This document shows, one piece after another, positions 1 to 6,304 of a stretch of DNA of 6,711 nucleotides. The DNA is from CBFDCQ01 sp965603355 (GTDB lineage Bacteria; Hydrogenedentota; CAZGCA01; CBFDCQ01), in contig CBFDCQ010000119.1 of assembly GCA_965603355.1 (NCBI GenBank), positions 1 to 6,711 of the forward strand, given 5' to 3'. Under the pieces are notes generated by a model. It searched no databases, was not told the origin of the DNA, and worked only from the letters and a program-made list of their open reading frames with translations. A program made the position numbers and the translations under genes. Within the stretch, counting starts at the first letter, position 1; each line of letters opens with the position of its first letter.

Positions 1-37
1 CCGTTATTTCAGTTACCTTGAACGTTTGCGCCATCAT
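1..37 (-). CDS. Start of an unidentified gene downstream of the ferredoxin (partial)
   Basis: Twelve codons are visible before the window ends, reading MMAQTFKVTEIT, with no stop. Two ATGs stand side by side (37-35 and 34-32). A GGAG on the minus strand lies 4 bases before the first and 7 before the second, so the second ATG has the better spacing. The gene would begin 39 bases after the ferredoxin stop, on the same strand, so it is probably the next gene of the same operon. Too little is seen to name it. In related redox clusters a MinD-type ATPase or another NifX-like protein is common at this place, but the visible residues do not show either. Confidence 0.45.
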   Translation of the reverse strand, partial: MMAQTFKVTEIT

Positions 38-76
38 CTGTCTCCATCCCGTCGGTACCATCCCTGCCGTTCACAC

Positions 77-529
77 TTACTGTATCGTCAGGGCACCGCG
101 GGGACATTCGATTATGCACAAACCGCATCCTGTGCATTTCAGCGGATCGACTCGAGCAATCGTCTCGACCGAGATCGCTGATGTCGGGCAGACCTGCTGA
201 CATGCGCCGCACCCGACGCATGCGCGAGCATCCACCACAACCCGAAGCTTTGTGTCAACCCTGGTTTGTTCAAGTGCCCCGATGCGTGCTGTTACGATAT
301 CCAGTTGGCGAGCTATGGTCGCAGCTTGCGTCTCGAGCCTATCGAGCTCATGTTCGCGTTCCGTCTGCGTCTCGGTTCGATGGTTGACCACCAACGAATC
401 CGAAAAACTAAACCGCCGGTTTGCCCGCCTCATTCTGCTGCCCCGTCCCAAGTCTCGTTCCAACCAGGATCTGTTTCTTCTGCCCATCCAGCGGCCTCGA
501 CCAGCACCCTGTCTCGCTCTTTTAGCCAT
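77..529 (-). CDS. 2[4Fe-4S] ferredoxin with arginine/glycine-rich head and coiled coil
   Basis: A 150-residue electron-transfer protein, probably cytoplasmic. The C-terminal third carries two complete bacterial ferredoxin motifs, C-x2-C-x2-C-x3-C-P, with cysteines at 104/107/110/114 and 132/135/138/142, enough for two [4Fe-4S] clusters. Residues 1-40 are very basic and rich in Arg and Gly. Residues about 54-90 form a predicted coiled coil. The basic head plus coiled coil resembles the small DUF5320-type proteins that accompany NifX-family proteins in anaerobes, here fused to a ferredoxin; that comparison is from memory. The ATG at 529 is the only usable start, because an in-frame TGA lies a few codons upstream; a GAGG lies 10 bases before it. 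It follows the TPR gene by 60 bases. The likely job is passing electrons to a partner in the cluster; the partner is not shown. Confidence 0.88.
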   Translation of the reverse strand: MAKRARQGAGRGRWMGRRNRSWLERDLGRGSRMRRANRRFSFSDSLVVNHRTETQTEREHELDRLETQAATIARQLDIVTARIGALEQTRVDTKLRVVVDARACVGCGACQQVCPTSAISVETIARVDPLKCTGCGLCIIECPRGALTIQ

Positions 530-589
530 GTCGGTTCTGCCTCATCGCGTACAACCTTTTCCTGCTACCGCAATTCCTGTGCGATCGCA

Positions 590-1507
590 TCATGTGAAAG
601 AGTCGTCGTTCTGGCCGGACGCGTTCGCCTTGTGCTTGTTGATAATCCGTTTCTGAACGCGTAGCAGGTTATAAGTTGGGTTTTCCGCCAGTCCGGCATC
701 GCATGCCGCTAATCCTTTATCGTACTCGCGGAGTTCCGCATAACTTCTTGCTAGGAAAAGATGCGTTTCCGCGAGCATCTGTTCTTGCTGTTCGTCGAAC
801 TGGCCGCCCCGTCTTGCGAGATACGCCTTTTGTTCTTCAGCCAGCTCAACCGATTTTGCCAGGGCATTGGCGGCAAGATCGTACTGTTTGAAAGAGTCAA
901 AATACAGTTTGCCGAGTGCCGACTGGATCTCGAAACTCCATGGATTGGGTTTGGCGCCCAGCTCGAGAAAAGCCCGTGCTTTCTCCGGTTCTCGCGCAAA
1001 ATCCGACATAAAAAATGCGCCCGTTGTGTATGCCTGTATGTAATGAGGATTGAATTTCGTGAGTAACTGGTACCATGGAATAAGTTCTTTGGGATCGCTG
1101 TGTTGGGCCGCTCCAGGTCGCCATGGCTCAACGTGTCGGTCCAGATCGCCAAGCACGCCGCGCCAGTCTCTATCCTGGTCCGGAACGAGTGAAGGTCCGT
1201 CCATATGAGCCACGCCCGACCCCATACCGCTAAACTCGGCTGCTCGAACTCCGGCAGCTTCTTCTCTTCTTGTGGGCATCCGATATATTATGCCGCTGTG
1301 CAGGTACTCGAACGTTTTCAGCCACATCAGGTCGCCGCTCATCATCTGGAACTGACCAAGCACTGTCACCGCGACGGACTCTCTCGCCTGCTCGATGTCG
1401 CCGGCCGTGTAATGAGCCTCGGTCTCGAGCCGTGGCGCGAGCCCGCGGCCAATCAGCCCGGTCAACCCTAACGCTACAACAATAGCAACCGACCACACTT
1501 TGACCAC
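590..1507 (-). CDS. Membrane-anchored TPR protein linked to the ABC exporter
   Basis: A 305-residue protein with one hydrophobic segment at about residues 5-24, which is a signal anchor or uncleaved signal peptide, so the rest is probably outside the inner membrane. The C-terminal half has TPR-like helical pairs: about 153-187, 192-225, and the clearest at about 246-280 (FLARSYAELREYDKGLAACD). TPRs are protein-protein scaffolds, so a role as partner of the transporter is an inference. The segment at about 56-72 (MSGDLMWLKTFEYLHSG) and the DWRG...PW stretch at 114-130 look like conserved family features, but I cannot name the family. The start is GTG at 1507, with GGAGG 9 bases upstream. It begins 18 bases after the permease stop, which supports co-transcription. 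The function is unknown. Confidence 0.8.
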   Translation of the reverse strand: MVKVWSVAIVVALGLTGLIGRGLAPRLETEAHYTAGDIEQARESVAVTVLGQFQMMSGDLMWLKTFEYLHSGIIYRMPTRREEAAGVRAAEFSGMGSGVAHMDGPSLVPDQDRDWRGVLGDLDRHVEPWRPGAAQHSDPKELIPWYQLLTKFNPHYIQAYTTGAFFMSDFAREPEKARAFLELGAKPNPWSFEIQSALGKLYFDSFKQYDLAANALAKSVELAEEQKAYLARRGGQFDEQQEQMLAETHLFLARSYAELREYDKGLAACDAGLAENPTYNLLRVQKRIINKHKANASGQNDDSFT

Positions 1508-1525
1508 GTCTGCCGTCCTCCGGAC

Positions 1526-2293
1526 CTATAGGGGCATACGCCGCAACCGAAGACAACCGATGGCGAGAAAGATGCCCGCGTACAGCAATCCGTAGAGTGT
1601 CATGCCCAGTAGAACCCACCCGGGTACCGCCGGCCATCCATGAATAACTTTCTTAGAAAGATCGAACAGTTCAAGGTGGGGTGCCAGCCAATATATGGTC
1701 TCCGCCAGCCGGAGCGATATGCCCGTGAGTTCGTCGTGAACGTAAAGCACGGCGTGCGCGAACATCTGCATACACAGGCACGTCAGCAGCGAAATTGTCA
1801 CGGTAGCCCCGTGCGTAGCAAACAGCGACAGGCAAAGCACCCCGGCTCCGATGAACCACATCGAGACGATGCGAAGGTAAAGCGCCTGGTAAAACACGCC
1901 TCCAACGGGAATCTTGAATAGCACAAGTATCAACCGCACCAATATGAAGAACACAATCACCACGGCCGAGCTCATGACACCCACACCGATGAACTTACCG
2001 AGATAGAACCCGGCGCGGCTTATCGGTTTTCCTAAAAGCGGATGTAGGGTCCGGTTCTGTATTTCGGTCGGCAACTGTCGTGCGGCCGCTGTGACGCAAA
2101 TTACCAGGGAAAACACCGTCGTTATCGTAAGACCGACATCCTTCACGAACTTCTCGACACCGCTCACTCCGAACCGGCTGAAGATGCCGGCTCCAAGTAG
2201 CATCGCAAAACCGAGAATCAGCACTACATACGGATCCTTGCGACGGAGCGACTCGAGAATTGTCACATACGCAACAGCGACGGTCTTTTTCAT
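1526..2293 (-). CDS. ABC-2 type transporter permease
   Basis: A 255-residue inner-membrane protein with about six hydrophobic segments (roughly residues 22-40, 54-72, 98-127, 138-160, 162-186 and 228-248). The length and topology match the ABC-2/NosY-like permeases that pair with a separate CcmA/NosF-type ATPase. The stretch at 77-104, with EIQNRTLHPLLGKPISR followed by a GKFIG motif, is the cytoplasmic coupling region typical of this family after TM2. It would form the channel half of an exporter with the ATPase encoded 18 bases upstream. The ATG at 2293 has only a weak GGTGG ribosome site, so translation may be coupled to the ATPase gene. The substrate cannot be told; ABC-2 systems export polysaccharides, drugs or peptides, or serve gliding and copper-related functions. 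Confidence 0.9.
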   Translation of the reverse strand: MKKTVAVAYVTILESLRRKDPYVVLILGFAMLLGAGIFSRFGVSGVEKFVKDVGLTITTVFSLVICVTAAARQLPTEIQNRTLHPLLGKPISRAGFYLGKFIGVGVMSSAVVIVFFILVRLILVLFKIPVGGVFYQALYLRIVSMWFIGAGVLCLSLFATHGATVTISLLTCLCMQMFAHAVLYVHDELTGISLRLAETIYWLAPHLELFDLSKKVIHGWPAVPGWVLLGMTLYGLLYAGIFLAIGCLRLRRMPL

Positions 2294-2311
2294 GGTTTGC
2301 CACCCATAGTG

Positions 2312-3244
2312 TTATGTCACCTTGTGTCCGACAACTTTGACAAAGTAGTCTTCAAGCGAACCGGATTCAACGACCGTGTTTACAACTTCCACACCCAACT
2401 TCTCAAACATTTCAATCAACTGCGCTTGTGCGGAGTCGCTGTCGGCGACAAAGGTCATATAGTCGCCGGACCTGCTGCGGAGCGAGACACCCTCGGGCAT
2501 AGCTTCCGGAACCGTCGCGCCCGAAACTGTGACGACATGACGGCGCATAGAGCTGAACATCTCAGGTAGCGAGCGTTCTTCCAGCACTTGCCCGTTATCG
2601 AGTAGAATGACCCGGTCGCAAAGGAGCGTTACCTCGGAAAGCTCGTGGGACGAGAAAAATATTGTTTTGCCGCGCGACTTGAAGTCGAGCAACACGTTTC
2701 GCACATCGTGGCGTGCTACCGGGTCCAACCCCGAAGTAATCTCATCGAGGATGAGCAGCTCCGGATCGCCCATGATAGCCTGTGCAATGCCCAGCCGCTG
2801 AAGCATCCCTTTTGAAAAGTTGCGCAGTGGTTCACGATCTCGGTTTGACAGGCCGACCTTTTCGATAAGCTCTGAAATCATGTGTTTCTTCTGCGAGGCC
2901 GGCACTTCCTGCAAGGTTGCATAAAGTCCTAACGCTTCCTGAGCGTTCAAGAAAGGATAGTACTGAGCTACTTCCGGCAGATACCCGATCCGACGTCTGG
3001 CATCGACTGAACCTGCCTTCAGACCGAACAGACGCACTTCTCCGCTCGTCGGAAACAGGAAACCCATGAGAGTTTTTATGATCGTTGTTTTCCCAGCTCC
3101 GTTGGGACCAACCAGCCCCACGACTTCCCCTCTTTCGATTAGGAGGTCGAGCCCTGAAACGGCCCGAACTGGTGCGCGTCGGCTCCTTTTGTACACTACG
3201 GTCAGATCCGCAATATCCACCACGGGTACGGGATCGGCATTCAT
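2312..3244 (-). CDS. ABC transporter ATP-binding protein (CcmA/NosF-like)
   Basis: A 310-residue nucleotide-binding subunit of an ABC-2 exporter. Visible motifs, numbered from the ATG, are Walker A GPNGAGKT (46-53), a Q-loop region reading YLPEVAQYYP (about 88-97), the signature NFSKGMLQR (142-150), Walker B LLILDE (163-168), D-loop SGLD (171-174) and switch His200 (SSHELSE). The C-terminal 80 residues are an extra domain common in this subfamily. A TTG codon lies just before the ATG, at 3247, but GGAGG on the minus strand (3257-3253) stands 8 bases before the ATG at 3244 and only 5 before the TTG, so I choose ATG 3244. The permease follows 18 bases later. It is separated from the FmdB-like gene by 112 bases without a convincing promoter. 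Confidence 0.93.
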   Translation of the reverse strand: MNADPVPVVDIADLTVVYKRSRRAPVRAVSGLDLLIERGEVVGLVGPNGAGKTTIIKTLMGFLFPTSGEVRLFGLKAGSVDARRRIGYLPEVAQYYPFLNAQEALGLYATLQEVPASQKKHMISELIEKVGLSNRDREPLRNFSKGMLQRLGIAQAIMGDPELLILDEITSGLDPVARHDVRNVLLDFKSRGKTIFFSSHELSEVTLLCDRVILLDNGQVLEERSLPEMFSSMRRHVVTVSGATVPEAMPEGVSLRSRSGDYMTFVADSDSAQAQLIEMFEKLGVEVVNTVVESGSLEDYFVKVVGHKVT

Positions 3245-3356
3245 CAATCAGCCCTCCGCTTCAGCGCGGGTGACGTTGCTCTGGTTGACCTCGGCAACAG
3301 TCTCGCATGCATACCCATCTTACAATCTATCTCCCGTCCTCGGGGTAGCGGCCCCG

Positions 3357-3554
3357 TCACGAAAGCGAACACGTTCCTGTAGGGCAAGATCCCGTCGATG
3401 CAGAACTTCCCCGGCGGACGCCAAAAGTAGAGAGGAGTTTCACCATCCGCGTGCTCTTGCACTTCGGGCACTTGTGCCGCTTGTTGCTGTCCGCTTTCTC
3501 AAGCACTTCCATCACGGCACCGCACTTCTTGCACTCATACTCATACACCGGCAT
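3357..3554 (-). CDS. FmdB-family small zinc-ribbon protein
   Basis: A 65-residue protein of the FmdB/putative regulatory zinc-ribbon family. It opens with the family hallmark MPVYEYECKKCG and has a four-cysteine ribbon, C8-x2-C11 and C29-x2-C32, followed by the usual RMVKLLS segment. The tail ends in a CPTGTCSLS-type motif (C57, C62), which gives two extra cysteines often seen in anaerobe members. Family members are named regulatory but their biochemical role is not settled. The ATG at 3554 follows a strong GAGGAGG ribosome site. The 129-base gap after the NifX-like gene holds a TACAAT on the minus strand that could be a -10 box, but no good -35 is present, so it may be read from the sigma-54 promoter. 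A role in metal handling with its neighbour is inferred. Confidence 0.9.
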   Translation of the reverse strand: MPVYEYECKKCGAVMEVLEKADSNKRHKCPKCKSTRMVKLLSTFGVRRGSSASTGSCPTGTCSLS

Positions 3555-3683
3555 TGCTTCGCCCTCCTCGGCCTCCTTGTTTCAAGTGGTAAACACCCTT
3601 TCTTCGTTGAAGAACATTGTATTCAATAAACGCACCGCAGATACCCTATGTGGACCTGCATGCTACTTCTTCCACCGCCGCGC

Positions 3684-4082
3684 TTACGGGCGATCGGAAC
3701 CGGCCGCCGGTGGACGCCCCTTGAACGCTTTCTGTCGCCTCGACTCCGGCCCGGAGCCGGAAAGAAGAAACCGAGGGTCGTCGATCTCGCCAGCCAGAAA
3801 CGCTGCCAGCACCTCCTCCACCGGTCCCTTGACAAAAGGAACAATCTCAATTCCGTAGGCGGCTACCATCTTGGCTAAGTCGCTCGAAATGGCGCCGCAA
3901 ATCAGTATCTCTGTTCGCAGGCGCGACAGCGTCCTTACACGAGCTGTCATAGACTCCTCTTCAAAAGGAATCTCGCTCGAAGATCTCTTGCCCGCGTCAT
4001 CCATCTCCACGACGAGCACGCGGCGCGCAAAATCGAATACCGTGCATACTTGCCCACGCCAAACGGGTATCGCTACTCTCAT
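3684..4082 (-). CDS. NifX/NafY (dinitrogenase Fe-Mo cofactor)-family protein, orange-protein-like
   Basis: A 132-residue cytoplasmic protein of the Nitro_FeMo-Co fold, which includes NifX, NafY, the C-terminal part of NifB and the Mo/Cu-binding orange protein ORP. Features seen are the opening strand MRVAIPVWRG, a V-x-D-x-A-R-x-LLVVE-like second strand (here TVFDFARRVLVVEMDD), the LICGAIS-type loop (residues 60-66) and the GIEIVPFVKGPVEEVLAAFLAGEI stretch (77-100). This matches the divergent branch common in sulfate reducers and other anaerobes, not true nitrogenase NifX; no nif genes are present. The C-terminal 25 residues are basic and low in conservation. The ATG at 4082 has AAGGAG 10 bases upstream and lies 31 bases below the sigma-54 promoter. 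The likely role is binding a metal-sulfur cluster in a redox-linked process; the ligand is not shown. Confidence 0.85.
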   Translation of the reverse strand: MRVAIPVWRGQVCTVFDFARRVLVVEMDDAGKRSSSEIPFEEESMTARVRTLSRLRTEILICGAISSDLAKMVAAYGIEIVPFVKGPVEEVLAAFLAGEIDDPRFLLSGSGPESRRQKAFKGRPPAAGSDRP

Positions 4083-4113
4083 ATCCGCAGCGTCTCCTTA
4101 CCACTTTAGTCCG

Positions 4114-4129
4114 AGCATGATCCATGCCA
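4114..4129 (-). promoter_or_regulatory. Sigma-54 (-24/-12) promoter of the NifX-like gene
   Basis: On the minus strand the sequence is TGGCATGGATCATGCT, against the consensus TGGCACG-N4-TTGCW. The essential GG and GC are both present with the required 10-base spacing, and only two of the conserved bases differ. Transcription would begin near 4103, leaving a 21-base leader that contains the AAGGAG ribosome site of the gene starting at 4082. A sigma-54 activator is encoded directly upstream, which makes the assignment stronger than the motif alone. Confidence 0.85.
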
Positions 4130-4211
4130 CGCGCAACAAGAGGCAGGTATGGTTCCATAAAGCCTTAACGCACAATGTGTTAGGGTTGTCGAGTATCGGG
4201 GAGTGCGTCGG

Positions 4212-4254
4212 GATAGGTAGCAGAAATGCTACTTATGAGTAGTGATAGGGTAGC
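4212..4254. promoter_or_regulatory. Candidate upstream activator binding site: GTAGC inverted and direct repeats
   Basis: A perfect 6-base inverted repeat, GTAGCA-GAAA-TGCTAC (4217-4232), is embedded in a direct repeat: GATAGGTAGC at 4212-4221 and GATAGGGTAGC at 4244-4254, with the repeated GTAGC units 33 bases apart, about three helical turns. The inverted repeat is centred about 100 bases upstream of the -24 element at 4114-4129, the usual distance for an enhancer-binding protein. The neighbouring activator is the obvious candidate to bind it; binding itself is inferred. Confidence 0.5.
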
Positions 4255-4314
4255 GAATTTGCAGCTATTGAGTTGTCTATGGAGTTGGCCAGTGCAGCTG
4301 TTTCTTAACGATGA

Positions 4315-5670
4315 TCAGGCTCGGTCTCTCGATGACGGAACCTCAAGCTCAAGAGATCTGATCTTCCGGAAAAGTGTGGTTTTGTGTATGCCAAGCTGCC
4401 GGGCCGTTTCAGCCCGGTTCCAGTTGTTCCGCCGAAGAGCGTTCATGAGGAAAGCGGCTTCCATTTGTTTGAACGAGCTGAACGCGGTCTGTTGAGAACG
4501 ATCGACACACGGCGCGTCACAGAGAGCTCGGGGCAGATGGTTTCGTTGGATATGGCCTGAATGACACAATACGAACGCCCGTTCGATGATGTTCTCAAGT
4601 TCGCGAATGTTCCCGGGAAAATCGTGCGACATGAGACAAACCAGCGCTTCGTCGCTGATGCTTATCACGTCTTTGTCCTGTATTCGGTTCAACCGACTGA
4701 TTATATGGTCAATGAGAAGCGGCACATCCTCCATGCGCTCGCGCAGTGGCGGCAGCTCAATCCGCACGACATTGATCCGATAGAACAGGTCCCGGCGAAA
4801 AGCGCCTTTTTCGACGAGGTTCTGCAAGCGCCTGTTGGTCGCGGCTATAACTCTCACGTTGGCTTGTACCGGCGATACCGACCCTAACGGTTCATAGACA
4901 CGGTCCTGTAAGAACCGCAACAACCGGATCTGCAAAGCCGGCGAGATGTCCCCGACCTCGTCCAGAAACAGCGTGCCACCCTCAGCTCGGGCCACACGGC
5001 CGGGTTTGTCTTTTTTGGCGTCTGTGAACGCGCCGGCCTTATAGCCGAACAGCTCTGATTCCAAAAGCGTATCGGGTAGCGCCCCACAGTTGACCGCGAC
5101 AAAGGGCCTACCTTTGCGCGGGCTAAGGTTATGGATGGCCCGTGCGACGAGCTCTTTGCCTGTACCACTCTCGCCCTCAATGAGCACAGTGCTTGTGCTG
5201 TCGGCAACCTCGGGAAGAATATCGAAAATCTCGTGCATCCGGTCGTTGCGGCTTATGATGTCCTCAAAGCTGTACGTACGTTCTATGTCTTTTCGCAACT
5301 CTTCGACGGCCGTAAGGTCACGGAACGTTTCCACGCCGCCGATGATTTCCCCACAGGAATCTCTCAAGATCGCCGTGGAGATACTAACCGGCCGGCGTTT
5401 GCCGGTTGCGTCCACGATGTTGACCGTCTTACATACGACGGGCGTTCCCGTCTCGATCGTTTCTTGCAACGCACAGTTACCTTCGCAGATGCTCGCCCGT
5501 AAAATATCCTTGCATGGCTGGCCAAGCGCTCGATCTTTCGGGATACCGGTGATACTCTCGGCTGCCCGGTTAAACGACGTGATACGCCATTCTCGGTCGA
5601 CCGTAAACACGCCGTCGGTTATCGAGTCCAGAATAGCATCCCGTCGTTCTTCGTTCAGATCGTCAGCCAT
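4315..5670 (-). CDS. PAS-domain sigma-54-dependent transcriptional activator (OrpR-like)
   Basis: A 451-residue enhancer-binding protein that remodels sigma-54 RNA polymerase using ATP. Domains: PAS sensor (about 8-122), AAA+ domain (about 140-365) and Fis-type HTH (about 412-442, NRAETARQLGIHKTTLFRKI). AAA+ motifs are Walker A GESGTGKE (166-173), sigma-54 contact loop GAFTDA (213-218, usually GAFTGA), Walker B GGTLFLDEVGD (231-241), sensor I VIAATNR (274-280) and the FRRDLFYRIN arginine segment (291-300). There is no response-regulator receiver domain, so sensing is direct. The PAS domain has cysteines at 53, 62 and 66 (C-x8-C-x3-C) plus 80 and 106, suited to a redox or Fe-S signal. Desulfovibrio OrpR is reported to sense redox through a PAS-bound Fe-S cluster; equivalence is inferred. 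ATG 5670 is the only start before an in-frame stop, though it lacks a good ribosome site. Confidence 0.95.
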   Translation of the reverse strand: MADDLNEERRDAILDSITDGVFTVDREWRITSFNRAAESITGIPKDRALGQPCKDILRASICEGNCALQETIETGTPVVCKTVNIVDATGKRRPVSISTAILRDSCGEIIGGVETFRDLTAVEELRKDIERTYSFEDIISRNDRMHEIFDILPEVADSTSTVLIEGESGTGKELVARAIHNLSPRKGRPFVAVNCGALPDTLLESELFGYKAGAFTDAKKDKPGRVARAEGGTLFLDEVGDISPALQIRLLRFLQDRVYEPLGSVSPVQANVRVIAATNRRLQNLVEKGAFRRDLFYRINVVRIELPPLRERMEDVPLLIDHIISRLNRIQDKDVISISDEALVCLMSHDFPGNIRELENIIERAFVLCHSGHIQRNHLPRALCDAPCVDRSQQTAFSSFKQMEAAFLMNALRRNNWNRAETARQLGIHKTTLFRKIRSLELEVPSSRDRA

Positions 5671-5675
5671 TGTTT

Positions 5676-5774
5676 CTACAACCGTTCTTGCTGTGAAGAC
5701 CGCCTAACCTTGACTATCGCACTCGCCGTCGCTGCGCGCCGCTCCAAGACCTCCTGCTCGACTGAAACCTCCAA
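5676..5774 (-). other. Leader of the activator gene with a possible 32-codon upstream ORF
   Basis: The 5802-5831 promoter would start transcription near 5795, leaving a leader of about 125 bases before the activator ATG. Within it, an open frame from TTG 5774 ends with TAG at 5678-5676, only 5 bases before that ATG. An AGGA lies about 9 bases before the TTG. Because the activator has no clear ribosome site of its own, translational coupling is possible. The frame could equally be chance. No terminator-antiterminator pair or riboswitch is visible. Confidence 0.2.
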
Positions 5775-5801
5775 CGCCGCGCTATCCTGCCAATATCCTT
5801 T

Positions 5802-5831
5802 ATGATAGTTGTCCGAGGTACTGCCTGTCAA
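5802..5831 (-). promoter_or_regulatory. Sigma-70 promoter of the activator gene
   Basis: On the minus strand, TTGACA (5831-5826, perfect -35) is followed by 18 bases and TATCAT (5807-5802, 5 of 6 to TATAAT). It points at the activator gene with a predicted start near 5795. A housekeeping promoter fits an activator that must be present before its signal arrives. Upstream, 5832-6035 shows no gene, tRNA or other promoter that I can support. Confidence 0.75.
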
Positions 5832-6035
5832 TTCGACCCAGCTCGCGCGCCATCCTTCAGCACTGGGTGGAGAAGGCAAAAAGTGGGTACGATGGATATA
5901 CTTCCCGCACGAGTTGGGGTGCGGATAAATCGGACAAATCCCAAATGCCAGCTTCCTTTTTCAGCGTCTTATGCAAACGGTGACACAGTCTAGGTCGGCT
6001 GCTCCGCATGTCTAAAAAGCACGCAGATTGTCCTT

Positions 6036-6304
6036 TTATCCCTCCTCGGAGGAACCTGCACTATCGGGAGATGACTCGACAAGTAGACTTACCGCTACTG
6101 ACAGGTTCCTGGGCGATAGGTGGACGTAGATCATCGTCATTCTCAGATCTGAATGGCCCAACAGCTCACGGACCACGTTCAGGTCGCACCCACGCATCAC
6201 CAGTTTGGAAGCAAACGCGTGCCTCACGTCGTGCCATCGAGAACAGTAATCATGCAAGGGTTTCAACCGTCTGAGTGCATAAATACAACCTCATCGGATT
6301 GCTC
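6036..6304 (-). pseudogene. Broken C-terminal fragment of a tyrosine recombinase (integrase)
   Basis: The frame ending at TAA 6038-6036 holds the catalytic C-terminus of a phage-type/Xer-type integrase. The segment WHDVRHAFASKLVMRG carries the H-x-x-R box, LLGHSD carries the second His, and the nucleophile Tyr lies in MTMIYVHLSP. The catalytic domain begins mid-way: the ORF itself has only a TTG start and an in-frame TGA stands at 6293-6291. A neighbouring frame (about 6304-6266) reads VREQSDEVVFMHSDG, which looks like the strand just before this box in the family, so a frameshift falls near 6264-6272. Nothing upstream of about 6310 resembles the missing N-terminal 250 residues. It is a decayed remnant of an integrated element. 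Confidence 0.8.

Noticed and set aside
3341..3356. Hairpin CGGGG-N6-CCCCG directly after the FmdB-like stop, as a terminator
   Set aside because: The stem is only 5 bases and no T-run follows on the minus strand, so it does not meet the form of an intrinsic terminator.
3248..3356. Separate promoter for the ABC operon
   Set aside because: A TAAGAT lies in the gap but no -35 is found at the right distance, and there is no GG-N10-GC pair; expression from upstream is as likely.
3085..3629. Long plus-strand open frames opposite the ABC ATPase and FmdB genes
   Set aside because: They lie antisense to genes with clear family motifs, have no ribosome sites, and their translations show no domain; they are shadows.
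3684..4082. True nitrogenase cofactor NifX
   Set aside because: No nifH, nifD, nifK, nifB, nifE or nifN gene is in the window, and the sequence type is the orange-protein/anaerobe branch of the family.
4170..4182. IHF site between the activator binding repeats and the sigma-54 promoter
   Set aside because: CAA-N4-TTA is present at 4173-4182, but the WAT part of the consensus is absent, so the match is too weak to call.
5090..5707. 205-codon plus-strand frame opposite the activator
   Set aside because: It is the mirror of a strongly conserved PAS/AAA+ coding sequence and its serine/arginine-rich translation is typical of an antisense shadow.
5676..5879. 67-residue protein starting with TTG at 5879 upstream of the activator
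   Set aside because: Its start lies upstream of the sigma-70 promoter that would transcribe it, and it has no ribosome site; only the 3' half could be translated.
5880..6035. tRNA or attachment site next to the integrase remnant
   Set aside because: No acceptor/T-arm pairing or GGTTC-type loop was found, and no duplicated end could be matched within the window.
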